The notes: generated by a model from the sequence alone, not told the origin. DNA of 36,974 nucleotides from Nocardia wallacei (GCF_029868745.1 NZ_JARWOP010000367.1:1-36974), one strand, 5' to 3'; counted from the stretch's first letter, positions 1-8,699 are shown. Numbers and translations: made by a program.

Positions 1-118
1 GTACCACGGTGCGGCCCGCGATCCGCGGGAGGGGGCGCCCCGCCGCCCTCCCGAGGCCGGTTGGGGGCACCAGCGACCCAGCCCCGGGGGATCACACGGC
101 GCCGCGCAGGGTGGGGGC

Positions 119-838
119 GTGAACACGCCCCCCCACCGGCTGCGGCGGGACGCCGCCGGCCCGCTGCTCGCCTCGGTGCGCGGGGTCCGGCGTCGGGTGT
201 CCGTGGCCGGCCGCGGGAGCCGGCGGTTGGTCGTCGGCTTCCGGGCCGGTATCCCGGTGATCCCGGCGGCGCGGGCGTTCGAGGCCCGGAACCCGGACGT
301 GGTCGTGGACGTGCAGCGGATGGAGTGGGACGACCAGGCTCTGATGCTGCTGGATGGCCGTGCCGACGTCGGTTACGTGCGGCTGCCGGTCGACGAGGCC
401 GGGCTACACCTGACCCCGCTCTACACCGAGCCACTCATGGTGGCGCTGCCCGCAGACCACCGATTGGCCGGCAAGGAAGAACTCGCCGAGGCCGACCTGG
501 ACGGTGAGCCGGTGATCTGGCATGCCGACCCGAGTACGCAGCCCACCAGGCGCCCGCACCCCGACTCCGGACTCAGGGCGCGCGGGGTGGAGGAGAAGCT
601 CGAGCACGTCGCGGCGGGCCGGGGCGTCTCGTTCGTCGGGCGGTCGGAGACCGTGTTCTACTCACGTCCCGACATCAGCTATGTGCCGATCCCGGAACTG
701 GCGCCTGAACAGGTGTGCCTCGCGGTGGCGGAATCGCGCACCTCGCGACTGGTCGACGACTTCTCTGCCGCGGCGCGGGAAACGGCCGAGATCACCGCGG
801 AATGTGGAAACTACGCAATGTGGCAGGCCGCGAAATAG
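119..838 (+). CDS. LysR-family transcriptional regulator, C-terminal part (5' end missing or damaged)
   Basis: The reading frame encodes the effector-binding half of a LysR-type regulator: the linker helix (DAAGPLLASVRG) is followed by RLVVGFRAG, the DGRADVGYVRLP segment, LYTEPLMVALPADH, and a C-terminal GRGVSFVGRSE segment, all typical of the LysR substrate-binding fold. A full LysR protein is about 290-310 residues with an N-terminal winged helix-turn-helix. Here only about 230 residues are visible and no helix-turn-helix is readable in any frame of the first 118 bases, which are unusually G/C-rich. The gene therefore probably begins outside the window, or the first 120 bases contain sequence errors. 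The GTG at 119 is only the first possible start in frame, not a credible one. It lies 397 bp upstream of, and in the same direction as, the nitrogen-starvation operon, so it could regulate it; that is inference. Confidence 0.75.
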   Translation: MNTPPHRLRRDAAGPLLASVRGVRRRVSVAGRGSRRLVVGFRAGIPVIPAARAFEARNPDVVVDVQRMEWDDQALMLLDGRADVGYVRLPVDEAGLHLTPLYTEPLMVALPADHRLAGKEELAEADLDGEPVIWHADPSTQPTRRPHPDSGLRARGVEEKLEHVAAGRGVSFVGRSETVFYSRPDISYVPIPELAPEQVCLAVAESRTSRLVDDFSAAARETAEITAECGNYAMWQAAK

Positions 839-1235
839 GCGACGGGGAGGTCTCGGCTTCGGAGGAATTCGCCGACCAGTGCGGGTGATGTATCGGCCGT
901 AACGACGAGCACGTCCACCGCGGGTGTTACGGATTCGTTGGATCCACGGCCGCCGAGTGTTAACGACCTCCGGAAGAGTACTGGACGATGTTTACGCGGC
1001 GATTACCCGTACCTCTGAAAATCTTCGCGTTCACACCGCGGCGGCATCGCAATCCGTTGCCGCACAGTTGGTTACGAGCCGAAGCGCATTTCGCGGCCGG
1101 TGAGAACTCGGCAATGTCCAATTCTTCCGGATGTGACCAACACGAAATGCGCCCGGCGTCAACTAGTTCCAGCGGTGAACCACATCCCCGAACCGAAATC
1201 ACCGATTCCGCCGAACCTTCCCCAGGAGTTGCACC
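839..1235. other. Intergenic region upstream of the Nit1C operon
   Basis: This 397-bp stretch has no credible gene. It should contain the promoter of the long downstream operon. A possible nitrogen-regulator site is listed separately at 991-1008. A good ribosome binding site (AGGAG, 1224-1228) precedes the ATG at 1236. I could not pick a convincing -35/-10 pair. Confidence 0.6.
991..1008. promoter_or_regulatory. Possible GlnR-type site upstream of the nitrogen-starvation operon
   Basis: The sequence TTTAC, six bases, ATTAC fits the loose AC-n9-AC / GTnAC-n6-GnAAC pattern known for actinobacterial GlnR. It lies about 230 bp upstream of the first Nit1C gene, where a nitrogen regulator would make sense. 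The pattern is short and degenerate and could easily occur by chance. The evidence is the sequence match and context only. Confidence 0.25.
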
Positions 1236-1781
1236 ATGTCCGCACCCACCGAGACCACCTCCGACATCGACAAGGCGATCGAGGAGAACATCGCGAAATC
1301 GCTGGCCGAGATCCCGCACCCGGCTCTGCCCAAGGGCACCAACATCTACGGCGCCACCAAGATCTTCCCCGACTACCGCGCCGAGGCCGGGGAAACGTAC
1401 TTCACCCTCGTGCACGGTATCGCGCACGAATCCTCGGTGAGTTTCGTGGCCGTGCTCCAGGCCACCCGGGCGCTGCGGAAGGGCTTCGAATCGGCCATCT
1501 ATTTCTACGGTCCCGGCGCGATCAACTGCGTCGCCAACCGCGGCTTCCCGACCACCGGTGACAGTGGCTTCCCGGGCGAGCAGAACATCAACGAGGCGCT
1601 GTCGACCTTCATCGCCGAGGGCGGCAAGGTGTTCGCCTGCCGGTTCGGCCTGGCCCTGCACGGCGCGCGCGAGGAGGACCTCATCGAGGGCGTCATTCCC
1701 GCGCATCCGCTCGACGTGCAGGACGCGCTGATCCACTACGCACGCAAGGGCGCGATCATCAACTCCACCTATCAGGTGTAG
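1236..1781 (+). CDS. MSMEG_0572/Sll0783-family nitrogen starvation response protein
   Basis: A 181-residue soluble protein that I recognise as the Sll0783/MSMEG_0572 family, the marker protein of the Nit1C cluster. Recognisable features are the opening DIDKAIEENIAKSLAEIPHP, the stretch YFTLVHGIAHESSVSFVAVLQATRALRKG (as two adjoining blocks) and the C-terminal EGVIPAHPLDVQDALIHYARKGA. In Synechocystis the Sll0783 protein is induced by nitrogen starvation and is needed for normal polyhydroxybutyrate accumulation; its biochemical activity is unknown. Here it is first in an eight-gene operon, with AGGAG 7 bases before the ATG and only 9 bases to the next gene. No signal peptide or membrane segment is visible. 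The family assignment is confident; the function remains at the level of the cluster. Confidence 0.93.
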   Translation: MSAPTETTSDIDKAIEENIAKSLAEIPHPALPKGTNIYGATKIFPDYRAEAGETYFTLVHGIAHESSVSFVAVLQATRALRKGFESAIYFYGPGAINCVANRGFPTTGDSGFPGEQNINEALSTFIAEGGKVFACRFGLALHGAREEDLIEGVIPAHPLDVQDALIHYARKGAIINSTYQV

Positions 1782-1790
1782 GCGTCGGCC

Positions 1791-2849
1791 ATGACCGAGG
1801 TATCCACACGAGTAGACCTGGCGCTACTCGGAATTCGCGTCGACGTGCCGGTGCAGCGCCGTTCCGGAGCCGGGCCCAGCGACGACGGTCATGTGCTGTT
1901 CGGGGGCGCCGGCGCTGCCGTTCCCATCAGGTCCGACAGCCCCTACACCCTGCACGGCGACCGGCTGCTGCGCGACGGCGTCGATCTCGGTGTCGCCGTC
2001 GAGCCGGTGCGGCGGCCGCGCTTCTACGAATTGCGCACCGCCGACGGCATCGCCTACAAGCAGATCGCCAAGCTGCACGGCGCGGACGTGCTCGCCACGA
2101 CCGTGGTGCAGACCTGCGTTCGATACGGCGAGGACCAACGCTGCCGGTTCTGCGCGATCGAGGCGTCGCTGGCGGCGGGCTCGACGGTCGCGGTCAAGCG
2201 GCCCGAGCAGCTCGCGGAGGTCGCGGCGGCGGCGGTCCGGCTCGACGGGGTCCGCCAGATGGTGATGACCACCGGCACCACGGCCGGAAAAGACCGCGGC
2301 GCACGGCATCTGGCACGCTGCGTGCGGGCGGTGCGGCGGGCTGTTCCCGGCCTGCCGATCCAGGTGCAGTGCGAACCGCCCGCCGATCTGTCCGTCCTCA
2401 CGGCACTGCGCGAGGCGGGCGCGGAGTCCATCGGCATCCACGTCGAATCCCTCGACGACCGGGTGCGCGCCCGCTGGATGCCCGGCAAGTCCACGGTGCC
2501 GCTGGCGGAGTACCGGGCGGCCTGGGCCGAAGCCGTGCGGGTGTTCGGCCGCAACCAGGTGTCGACCTATCTGCTGGTCGGTCTCGGCGAGGATCCCGAC
2601 GACCTGGTCCGTGGCGCGCGGGAACTCATCGAGATGGGCGTCTACCCGTTCGTCGTCCCCTTCCGGCCGCTGGCCGGGACGCTCGCCGCCGACGTCGACG
2701 GCGCGGCGGCACCCGCGCCCTCGCTGCTCGAGGACGTGACCCGCAGGGTCGCAGAGGCATTGCGCCGGGCCGAGATGCTCGGCGCGGATCAGAAGGCGGG
2801 CTGCGCGGCGTGCGGCGCGTGCAGCGTGCTCCGCACTGCGGGAGGCTGA
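1791..2849 (+). CDS. MSMEG_0568-family radical SAM protein
   Basis: A 352-residue radical SAM enzyme of the Nit1C cluster. The cluster-binding cysteines are C109, C118 and C121, a CX8CX2C spacing in place of the classic CX3CX2C, within TCVRYGEDQRCRFCAIE. This places a [4Fe-4S] cluster and S-adenosylmethionine near the start of a TIM-barrel fold; HVESLDD and STYLLVGLGEDPDDLV are typical later strands. The C-terminus carries four more cysteines in GCAACGACS, which could bind a further metal or iron-sulfur cluster. The substrate is unknown in this family. It follows the Sll0783-like gene by 9 bases and ends 1-2 bases before the acetyltransferase-AIR synthase gene, so all three are translated together. 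Confidence 0.92.
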   Translation: MTEVSTRVDLALLGIRVDVPVQRRSGAGPSDDGHVLFGGAGAAVPIRSDSPYTLHGDRLLRDGVDLGVAVEPVRRPRFYELRTADGIAYKQIAKLHGADVLATTVVQTCVRYGEDQRCRFCAIEASLAAGSTVAVKRPEQLAEVAAAAVRLDGVRQMVMTTGTTAGKDRGARHLARCVRAVRRAVPGLPIQVQCEPPADLSVLTALREAGAESIGIHVESLDDRVRARWMPGKSTVPLAEYRAAWAEAVRVFGRNQVSTYLLVGLGEDPDDLVRGARELIEMGVYPFVVPFRPLAGTLAADVDGAAAPAPSLLEDVTRRVAEALRRAEMLGADQKAGCAACGACSVLRTAGG

Positions 2850-2850
2850 C

Positions 2851-4278
2851 ATGGTCGCCGTCGACACCTCCCGGGCATCGTCGTCACCGGACCACTGTGT
2901 CCTGTCCGGACACCGAAATCCCACCGAACCTGCGGACGGATTCCTGATCCGCCCGGCCGACTTCCGCCACCTCGACGCGTATCGCGCACTGCGCCGCGAG
3001 AGCTTCGTCCTCGACCAGGGGCTGTTCGAGGGCAGCGACGCCGACGACACCGACGACGATCCGCGCACCATCGTCCTGGTCGCGCTCGCCCCGGACGGCA
3101 CCGTCCTCGGCGGCGTGCGCTTGGCCCCCGCTACCACCACCGATCTCGGCTGGTGGACCGGCAGCAGGCTGGTCGTGAACCGCGAAGGCCGCAGCCACGG
3201 GGTCGGCAACGCGCTCGTGCGCGCGGCGTGCGCCTACGCCGAGAACGCCGACGTCCTGCGTTTCGAGGCGACGGTGCAGCGCCGGTACGCCGCGATGTTC
3301 ACTCATCTGGGCTGGAATCGCCTGGAGGACATCATGATCGGCAGCACACCGCACGTCCGCATGCGCTGGCCGATCGACCGGATCGACCGACTGGCCCGGA
3401 CCACCAAAGCACTGCTCGGCCCGCTGCTGAACGATCTCGGCGCGCACCCGATGTCGTTGGGCGGCACCGGTTTCCGCGGTGACGACGGCGCGCCGGTGCC
3501 GGGCAGCGATCTCGTCGCGGCCTGCGACGCGATTCTCGCCTCCATGGTCGAGCGCGATCCGGAGTGGGCGGGCTGGTGCGCGGCGCTGGTGAATCTCAAC
3601 GATCTGGCCGCCATGGGCGCCGAGCCCGTCGGGCTGCTCGACGCGGTCGCCGCCCCCACCGGGTCGCTGCTCACCCGCATCCTGCGCGGCCTGGCCCGGG
3701 CGAGTGACGCCTGGGGCGTGCCCGTGCTCGGCGGGCACACTCAGATCGGTCCCGCCGCGCTGTCGGTGACAGCACTGGGCCGCACCGCGCGGCCGGTGCC
3801 CGGCGGTGGCGGCCGGGTAGGCGACGAGTTACGTCTCACCGCGGACCTCGGCGGCCGGTGGCGTCCGGGTTATACCGGGCGGCAATGGGATTCGTCGTCA
3901 CTGCGGACCGGTGCCGAATTGCGGGCGCTCGGCCGGTTCGTCGCCGACACCGCACCGGCCGCCGCGAAGGACGTCAGCATGGCCGGGATGGCCGGAACCG
4001 CGGGCATGCTCGCCGAGGCGTCCGGAGTCGGCGTGGAACTGGACGTGGCGCGCATCCCGCGTCCCGCCGACACCGCTGTCGCGGAATGGATCACCTGTTT
4101 CCCCGGCTTCGCCATGGTCACCACCGACCGTCCCGGCGCGGCGATCGGCGCCACCGGACCCGCCACCTCCGCGGTGTGCGGCGTCCTGACCACCGCCCCC
4201 GGCGTGCGACTGCGCTGGCCCGACGGAACCACCACCACAGCGGTGCCCGGCACCGTCACCGGATTGGGACTCTCATGA
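2851..4278 (+). CDS. MSMEG_0567/Sll0786-family GNAT acetyltransferase-AIR synthase fusion
   Basis: A 475-residue two-domain protein. Residues about 30-170 form a GNAT N-acetyltransferase domain (SRLVVNREGRSHGVGNALVRAA resembles the acetyl-CoA-binding motif A; RRYAAMFTHLGWNR is the C-terminal wedge). Residues about 180-470 form a PurM/ThiL-like AIR-synthase-related domain with the ATP-grasping signature VNLNDLAAMGAEPVGLLDA and a C-terminal GMAGTAGMLAEASGVGVELD block. Some Nit1C clusters encode these as two proteins (NitE and NitF); here they are fused, as in the mycobacterial MSMEG_0567 type. The ATG follows the radical SAM stop by one base and the last codons overlap the nitrilase start as ATGA. 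The substrate is unknown. Confidence 0.92.
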   Translation: MVAVDTSRASSSPDHCVLSGHRNPTEPADGFLIRPADFRHLDAYRALRRESFVLDQGLFEGSDADDTDDDPRTIVLVALAPDGTVLGGVRLAPATTTDLGWWTGSRLVVNREGRSHGVGNALVRAACAYAENADVLRFEATVQRRYAAMFTHLGWNRLEDIMIGSTPHVRMRWPIDRIDRLARTTKALLGPLLNDLGAHPMSLGGTGFRGDDGAPVPGSDLVAACDAILASMVERDPEWAGWCAALVNLNDLAAMGAEPVGLLDAVAAPTGSLLTRILRGLARASDAWGVPVLGGHTQIGPAALSVTALGRTARPVPGGGGRVGDELRLTADLGGRWRPGYTGRQWDSSSLRTGAELRALGRFVADTAPAAAKDVSMAGMAGTAGMLAEASGVGVELDVARIPRPADTAVAEWITCFPGFAMVTTDRPGAAIGATGPATSAVCGVLTTAPGVRLRWPDGTTTTAVPGTVTGLGLS

Positions 4279-5198
4279 CCGACCTGACCATCTCCGTCGC
4301 CGCCGCCGAATTCGGCCGTGACATGGAAGCGTGCTACCGCACCATCGGCGATCTCATCGATCGGGCCCGCGCACGCGGCAGCCGCCTGCTGGTGCTGCCC
4401 GAAGCCTGCCTCGGCGGCTATCTGCCCAGCCTGGGCGGGGACACCGAGAGCGAGGAGGCGCGCCGGCGACGGCTGCGCAGCCTGCCGCCCGCCCTCACGC
4501 TCGGCGGGCCCGAACTACGCCGGATCGCCGCCATGGCCGGTGATCTCGTCGTCACCCTCGGCTTCTGCGAGGCCGACGGCGAGGACCGCTACAACGCCGC
4601 GGTCACCCTCACCGGCGACGGCGTGCTCGGCTCGTACCGCAAGGTGCATCAGCCGCTCGGCGAAAACCTCTGCTACACAGCGGGTTCGCAGTTCCGCGCC
4701 TTCGACACGCCGATCGGCCGGATGGGTATGCAGATCTGCTACGACAAGGCGTTTCCCGAGGCCGCGCGGGCGCTGGCACTGGACGGCGCGGAGATCATCA
4801 CCTCGCTGTCGGCGTGGCCGACCGCCCGCACCGCTACCGCCGAACGGCTCGAGGACGACCGCTGGACCCAGCGCTTCGACATCTTCGATCGCGCGCGGGC
4901 CGTGGAGAACCAGGTGGTGTGGATCGCCTCCAACCAGGCCGGCACCTTCGGCTCGCTGCGCTTCGTGTGCAGCGCCAAGATCGTCGGTCCCGGCGGCGAC
5001 GTCCTCGCGACCACCGGCACCGAACCCGGCCTGGCCACCGCGACCGTCGACGTCGAGCACGCGCTGGAACTCGCCCGCGGCGGCGGCATGTACAACCTGC
5101 GCGACCGTCGGCCGGAAATCTACGACAGCGTGGTCGCGCGGCACGGCGTGGTCGGACAGCCGCCCGTACCCGAGGGATTGGCGGCCGCTCATGCCTGA
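4275..5198 (+). CDS. Nitrilase of the Nit1C cluster (carbon-nitrogen hydrolase, catalytically complete)
   Basis: A 307-residue member of the nitrilase superfamily. The catalytic triad is intact: Glu43 in LLVLPEACLGGY, Lys123 in SYRKVHQPLGEN and Cys155 in GMQICYDKAFPE. Nitrilases hydrolyse a nitrile to the carboxylic acid and ammonia through a thioimidate on the cysteine; the Nit6803 type accepts a broad range of aliphatic and aromatic nitriles. Length and motif spacing are normal. The start is fixed by the ATGA overlap with the upstream stop, and the 3' end overlaps the next start (5191) by 8 bases. In this operon it is the likely ammonia-releasing step. A second, altered copy lies at 6763. 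Confidence 0.93.
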   Translation: MTDLTISVAAAEFGRDMEACYRTIGDLIDRARARGSRLLVLPEACLGGYLPSLGGDTESEEARRRRLRSLPPALTLGGPELRRIAAMAGDLVVTLGFCEADGEDRYNAAVTLTGDGVLGSYRKVHQPLGENLCYTAGSQFRAFDTPIGRMGMQICYDKAFPEAARALALDGAEIITSLSAWPTARTATAERLEDDRWTQRFDIFDRARAVENQVVWIASNQAGTFGSLRFVCSAKIVGPGGDVLATTGTEPGLATATVDVEHALELARGGGMYNLRDRRPEIYDSVVARHGVVGQPPVPEGLAAAHA

Positions 5199-5508
5199 GA
5201 TGACCTTCGACGTCCGCTGGCCGGACGGTACCGTGCAATCCTGCTACTCCCCCTCGCTGGTGATCCACGATCATCTCGACGCCGAAACCGATTACGCGGT
5301 GGACGATTTCGTCCAGCGGGCCCGGACAGCGCTGCGGGCGGCCGCCGAACGCGTCCGGGAGCGGTACGGCTTCTACTGCGCCTCGGCTATGCAGACCCTC
5401 GCCGAAATCGAAGCGGCCGCCGCCGCGGTCCGTCCGTCGTCCGGCACGGTCCGGGTGCTGTCGATGGCCCCGCCGTCCGTGCCGGCCGCGACCGGAGGCC
5501 GATCATGA
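5191..5508 (+). CDS. MSMEG_0570-family nitrogen starvation response protein
   Basis: A 105-residue small soluble protein. The sequence TFDVRWPDGTVQSCYSPSLVI with YAVDDFVQRARTALRAAAERV and YGFYCASAMQTLAEIE is typical of the MSMEG_0570 family found only in Nit1C-type clusters. Its molecular role is not known. The start overlaps the end of the nitrilase gene by 8 bases and its stop overlaps the flavoprotein start as ATGA, so it is tightly coupled on both sides. The last 20 residues, rich in Pro, Ser and Ala, are probably disordered. Confidence 0.88.
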   Translation: MPEMTFDVRWPDGTVQSCYSPSLVIHDHLDAETDYAVDDFVQRARTALRAAAERVRERYGFYCASAMQTLAEIEAAAAAVRPSSGTVRVLSMAPPSVPAATGGRS

Positions 5509-6752
5509 GCCGCGACCATCACGAGGTCGTCGTGATCGGCGGCGGGCAGGCCGGGCTGTCGATCAGCTGGCATCTGACCAGCCGCGGGATCGATCATGTC
5601 GTCCTGGAACGCGACACCGTCGCCCACGAGTGGCGCGACACCCGCTGGGACAACTTCACTCTCGTCACCCCGAACTGGCAGTGCGTGCTGCCCGGCTATC
5701 GCTACGACGGTCCCGAGCCGCACGGCTTCATGACACGCGACGAGGTCTACGCGTGGGTGCGCGGCTACGCCGACACCTTCGATCCGCCGGTGCGCGAGCA
5801 CGTCACCGTCACGGCGGTGACCGTGGCGAGCGACGGCGGCTTCGACATCGAAACAACCTCGGGGCCGGTGCATTCCGATCAGGTGGTGGTGGCCGTCGGC
5901 GGCTATCACACGCCCACGATTCCGCGCTTCGCCGAACGGCTGCCCGGGACGATCCGGCAGCTGCACTCCGCCGAATACCGCAGTGCCGCCGACCTTCCCG
6001 AGGGGGCGGTCCTGGTCGTCGGCACCGGGCAGTCCGGCGCCCAGATCGCGGAGGACCTGCATCTGGCCGGGCGGAAGGTGCACCTCGCGGTCGGCAGTGC
6101 GCCGCGCGTCGCGCGTTTCTACCGGGGCCGCGACTGCGTGGCGTGGCTCCAGGACATGGGCCACTACGACATTCCCATCGAGGACCAGTCCGGCGGCCTC
6201 GGCAAGCGCGAGAACACCAATCACTACGTCACCGGCCGCGACGGCGGGCGCGACATCGACCTGCGGCGCTTCGCCCTCGAGGGCATGTCCCTCTACGGCC
6301 GCATGATCGATGTCACCGGCGGCACAGCGTATTTCGAGCCGACCCTGGAGAAGCAACTCGACGCCGCGGACGCCGTGGCCGAGAGCATCAAGGATTCCAT
6401 CGACGCCTACGTCGCCCGCGAGGGCATCGACGCACCCACCGAGGGGCGCTATCGACCGGTGTGGCGGCCCGAGCGGGAGGTGACCGAGAGGGACCTCGCG
6501 GCGAGCGAGATCACGTCGGTGGTGTGGTCGGTCGGCTTCCGCACCGACTACCGCTGGCTGCGCGTCGGCGTCTTCGACGGCGAGGGACACCCGTGCCACA
6601 ATCGCGGCGTCACCAGCACCGCGGGCTTGTATTTTCTCGGGCTGCCGTGGCTGCACACGTGGGGGTCGGGCCGGTTCGCGGCCATCGCCCGCGATGCCGA
6701 ACACCTCGCGGAGCGGATCGTGCGCGCCGGCCGCACGAGCGCCGCGGCCTGA
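5505..6752 (+). CDS. MSMEG_0569-family flavin-dependent oxidoreductase
   Basis: A 415-residue class B flavoprotein monooxygenase-like enzyme. The N-terminal VVVIGGGQAGLSISWHLTSRG is the FAD-binding dinucleotide fold; VLVVGTGQSGAQIAEDLH around residue 170 is the NADPH-binding Rossmann motif. The family resembles Baeyer-Villiger and N-hydroxylating monooxygenases but the true substrate in Nit1C clusters is not established; oxygenation of a nitrogen compound or cyanide adduct has been suggested. The C-terminal GLYFLGLPWLHTWGSGRFA closes the FAD domain. The start overlaps the upstream stop (ATGA), and the next gene begins 10 bases after the stop. Confidence 0.92.
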   Translation: MSRDHHEVVVIGGGQAGLSISWHLTSRGIDHVVLERDTVAHEWRDTRWDNFTLVTPNWQCVLPGYRYDGPEPHGFMTRDEVYAWVRGYADTFDPPVREHVTVTAVTVASDGGFDIETTSGPVHSDQVVVAVGGYHTPTIPRFAERLPGTIRQLHSAEYRSAADLPEGAVLVVGTGQSGAQIAEDLHLAGRKVHLAVGSAPRVARFYRGRDCVAWLQDMGHYDIPIEDQSGGLGKRENTNHYVTGRDGGRDIDLRRFALEGMSLYGRMIDVTGGTAYFEPTLEKQLDAADAVAESIKDSIDAYVAREGIDAPTEGRYRPVWRPEREVTERDLAASEITSVVWSVGFRTDYRWLRVGVFDGEGHPCHNRGVTSTAGLYFLGLPWLHTWGSGRFAAIARDAEHLAERIVRAGRTSAAA

Positions 6753-6762
6753 CCGGGTTCCC

Positions 6763-7614
6763 ATGGCCGTCACCCGGATCGCCGCCGTCGCGGCCCATTT
6801 CGGCAGCGACATCGCCCGCGCCCTCGACAAGATCACCGGCATCATCGACCGGCTCGCCGCCGACGGCGTCGACCTGCTGGTCCTGCCCGACGCGACGCTC
6901 GGCGGCTACATCGGCGACCTGCGCAATCCCGATCCGGCGACTGCCCCCGAGGCCATCGACCCCGACGGCCCCGAGATCCGGCTGCTGTGCCGGCTGGCCG
7001 GCGCGATGACCCTCTGCGTCGGCTACGCCGAGCACAGCGACGGCACCCGCTACAACGCCGCGGTCTGCGTGACCGGTGACGGCGTCCTGGGCCGGCACCG
7101 CAAGGTCCACCAGCCCGCGGGCGAACACCTCGCCTACGCCGCGGGAGATCGCTTCACCGCCTTCGACACTCCCGTGGGCCGCCTAGGAATGCTCATCGAC
7201 TACGACAAGACCTTCCCCGAATCGGCTCGCGCCCTGGCCCTCGACGGCGCTCGCACGATCGCGGCCCTGTCTGCCTGGCCCGCCAGCGTCACCGACCGCG
7301 CCTCCCGCATGCCCAACGACCGCCAGTCCCGCCTGTTCGACCTCTACGATCAGGCCCGCGCCGCCGAGAACCAGGTGGTCCTGGCGTCTTCCAACCAGAC
7401 CGGCATCACGGGGTCGCTGCGGTTTCTGGGGCAGGCCAAGATCGTCGGCCCCGGCGGCGACATTCTCGCCAAGACCTGGTCCAAGGGCGGGCTCGCGGTC
7501 GCGGACATCGATATCGACGCGGAAGTGGAGCGAGCCCGGCGCGTCCTGCGCCATCTGGACGAACGCCGGGTGGACACGTACCACAACCTGATGCGCGACA
7601 CCGGTGGGTCCTGA
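6763..7614 (+). CDS. Second nitrilase-family protein lacking the catalytic Glu and Cys (probable pseudoenzyme)
   Basis: A 283-residue paralogue of the nitrilase at 4275, aligning along nearly the whole length (DLLVLPDATLGGY against RLLVLPEACLGGY; LGMLIDYDKTFPESARALAL against MGMQICYDKAFPEAARALAL). The catalytic lysine is kept (K114 in RKVHQP), but the glutamate is Asp43 and the nucleophilic cysteine is Asp146. Without the cysteine the normal thioester chemistry is not possible, so it is either inactive as a hydrolase, a structural partner of the active nitrilase (which forms oligomers and spirals in this superfamily), or has other chemistry. The frame is fully open with normal codon use, so it is under selection and not a decaying copy. 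The 1-base TGATG overlap couples it to the glycosyltransferase. Confidence 0.88.
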   Translation: MAVTRIAAVAAHFGSDIARALDKITGIIDRLAADGVDLLVLPDATLGGYIGDLRNPDPATAPEAIDPDGPEIRLLCRLAGAMTLCVGYAEHSDGTRYNAAVCVTGDGVLGRHRKVHQPAGEHLAYAAGDRFTAFDTPVGRLGMLIDYDKTFPESARALALDGARTIAALSAWPASVTDRASRMPNDRQSRLFDLYDQARAAENQVVLASSNQTGITGSLRFLGQAKIVGPGGDILAKTWSKGGLAVADIDIDAEVERARRVLRHLDERRVDTYHNLMRDTGGS

Positions 7615-8699
7615 TGCGGGTCGCGTTGCTCACCTATTCCACCAAACCCCGTGGGGGCGTGGTGCATACGCTGAATCTGGCCGAAGCGATGGCCGGGCTG
7701 GGCGTGGACGTCACGGTGTGGACATTGGGCCGCGGCGGCGATTCGGCCTTCTTCCGGCCCGTCGATCCGGCCGTGACCGTGTGCGTGGTCCCGTTCGAGG
7801 CCGCCGACAATGAATCGGTCGGCGCGCGAATCTTGCGCTCCATCAGCGCATTACGCTCCGCCTTCACCCCCGACGCCTACGACATCGTGCACGCCCAGGA
7901 CTGCATCAGCGCCAACGCGGTCGATCGCTGCATCCGCACCATCCACCACCTCGACACCTTCACCACACCCGAACTGGCCGCCTGCCACGAGCGCGCCATC
8001 GTCGAACCCTATGCGCACATCTGCGTCTCGGCCGCCGTCGCCGCGGAGGTCCACGCGGGCTGGGGCCTGCACCCCACGGTGATCCCCAACGGCGTCGAGT
8101 ACGACCGCTTCGCCGCGGCTTCCGCCTCTGACGCCCGCCTGGACTGGTCACGCCGGCTGGGCCCGTACATCCTGGCGCTGGGCGGCATCGAACCCCGCAA
8201 GGGCAGCCTCGATCTCCTGGAGGCCTTCGCCCTGCTCCGCCGCGACCATCCACACCTGCGCCTCGTCTACGCGGGCGGCGAAACACTCTTCGACTATCGC
8301 GCCTACCGGTCCGCTTTCGATTCGCGCGCAACGCAATTGGCCATCCAGCCGACGATCCTCGGGACCGTGCCCCACGACTCCCTGCCCGCTCTGGTGGCCG
8401 GGGCCGCCCTGGTTCCCTTCTTCTCCACGAAGGAGGGGTTCGGCCTGGCGGCCATGGAGGCCCTCGCCGCGGGCGTGCCGGTGGTCGGGCGTGATCTGCC
8501 CGTGCTGCGGGAAGTGTTCGGAGACGCTATTTCCTATGCCACAAACCCCCGCGAGATGGCCGCCGCCATGGCACAGAATCTGTGCCGAGAACCTTCCGCC
8601 GCCGGACGCGGTAAGGCCCTCGCCGCCCGATTCGGATGGGACAAGGCAGCGACAAGTCACCTCGAGCTCTACCGCGCCCACGTCGGGAGTCCGCGGTGA
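7614..8699 (+). CDS. MSMEG_0565-family glycosyltransferase (GT4 type)
   Basis: A 361-residue GT-B fold glycosyltransferase, the usual last member of the actinobacterial Nit1C cluster. The N-terminus has the GGVVHTLNLAEAMAGLGVDV acceptor-domain motif; the C-terminal nucleotide-sugar domain shows LALGGIEPRKGSLDLLEAFA and the EX7E motif region in KEGFGLAAMEALAAGVPVV. The sugar and acceptor are unknown. It starts inside the stop codon of the second nitrilase. Two adjacent hairpins follow 80-115 bp downstream and may end the operon. Confidence 0.92.
   Translation: MRVALLTYSTKPRGGVVHTLNLAEAMAGLGVDVTVWTLGRGGDSAFFRPVDPAVTVCVVPFEAADNESVGARILRSISALRSAFTPDAYDIVHAQDCISANAVDRCIRTIHHLDTFTTPELAACHERAIVEPYAHICVSAAVAAEVHAGWGLHPTVIPNGVEYDRFAAASASDARLDWSRRLGPYILALGGIEPRKGSLDLLEAFALLRRDHPHLRLVYAGGETLFDYRAYRSAFDSRATQLAIQPTILGTVPHDSLPALVAGAALVPFFSTKEGFGLAAMEALAAGVPVVGRDLPVLREVFGDAISYATNPREMAAAMAQNLCREPSAAGRGKALAARFGWDKAATSHLELYRAHVGSPR

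Noticed and set aside
1824..3209. 461-codon minus-strand frame and similar frame 5373-6845 opposite the Nit1C genes
   Set aside because: Low-complexity antisense translations; the plus-strand genes are recognised family members with coupled starts.
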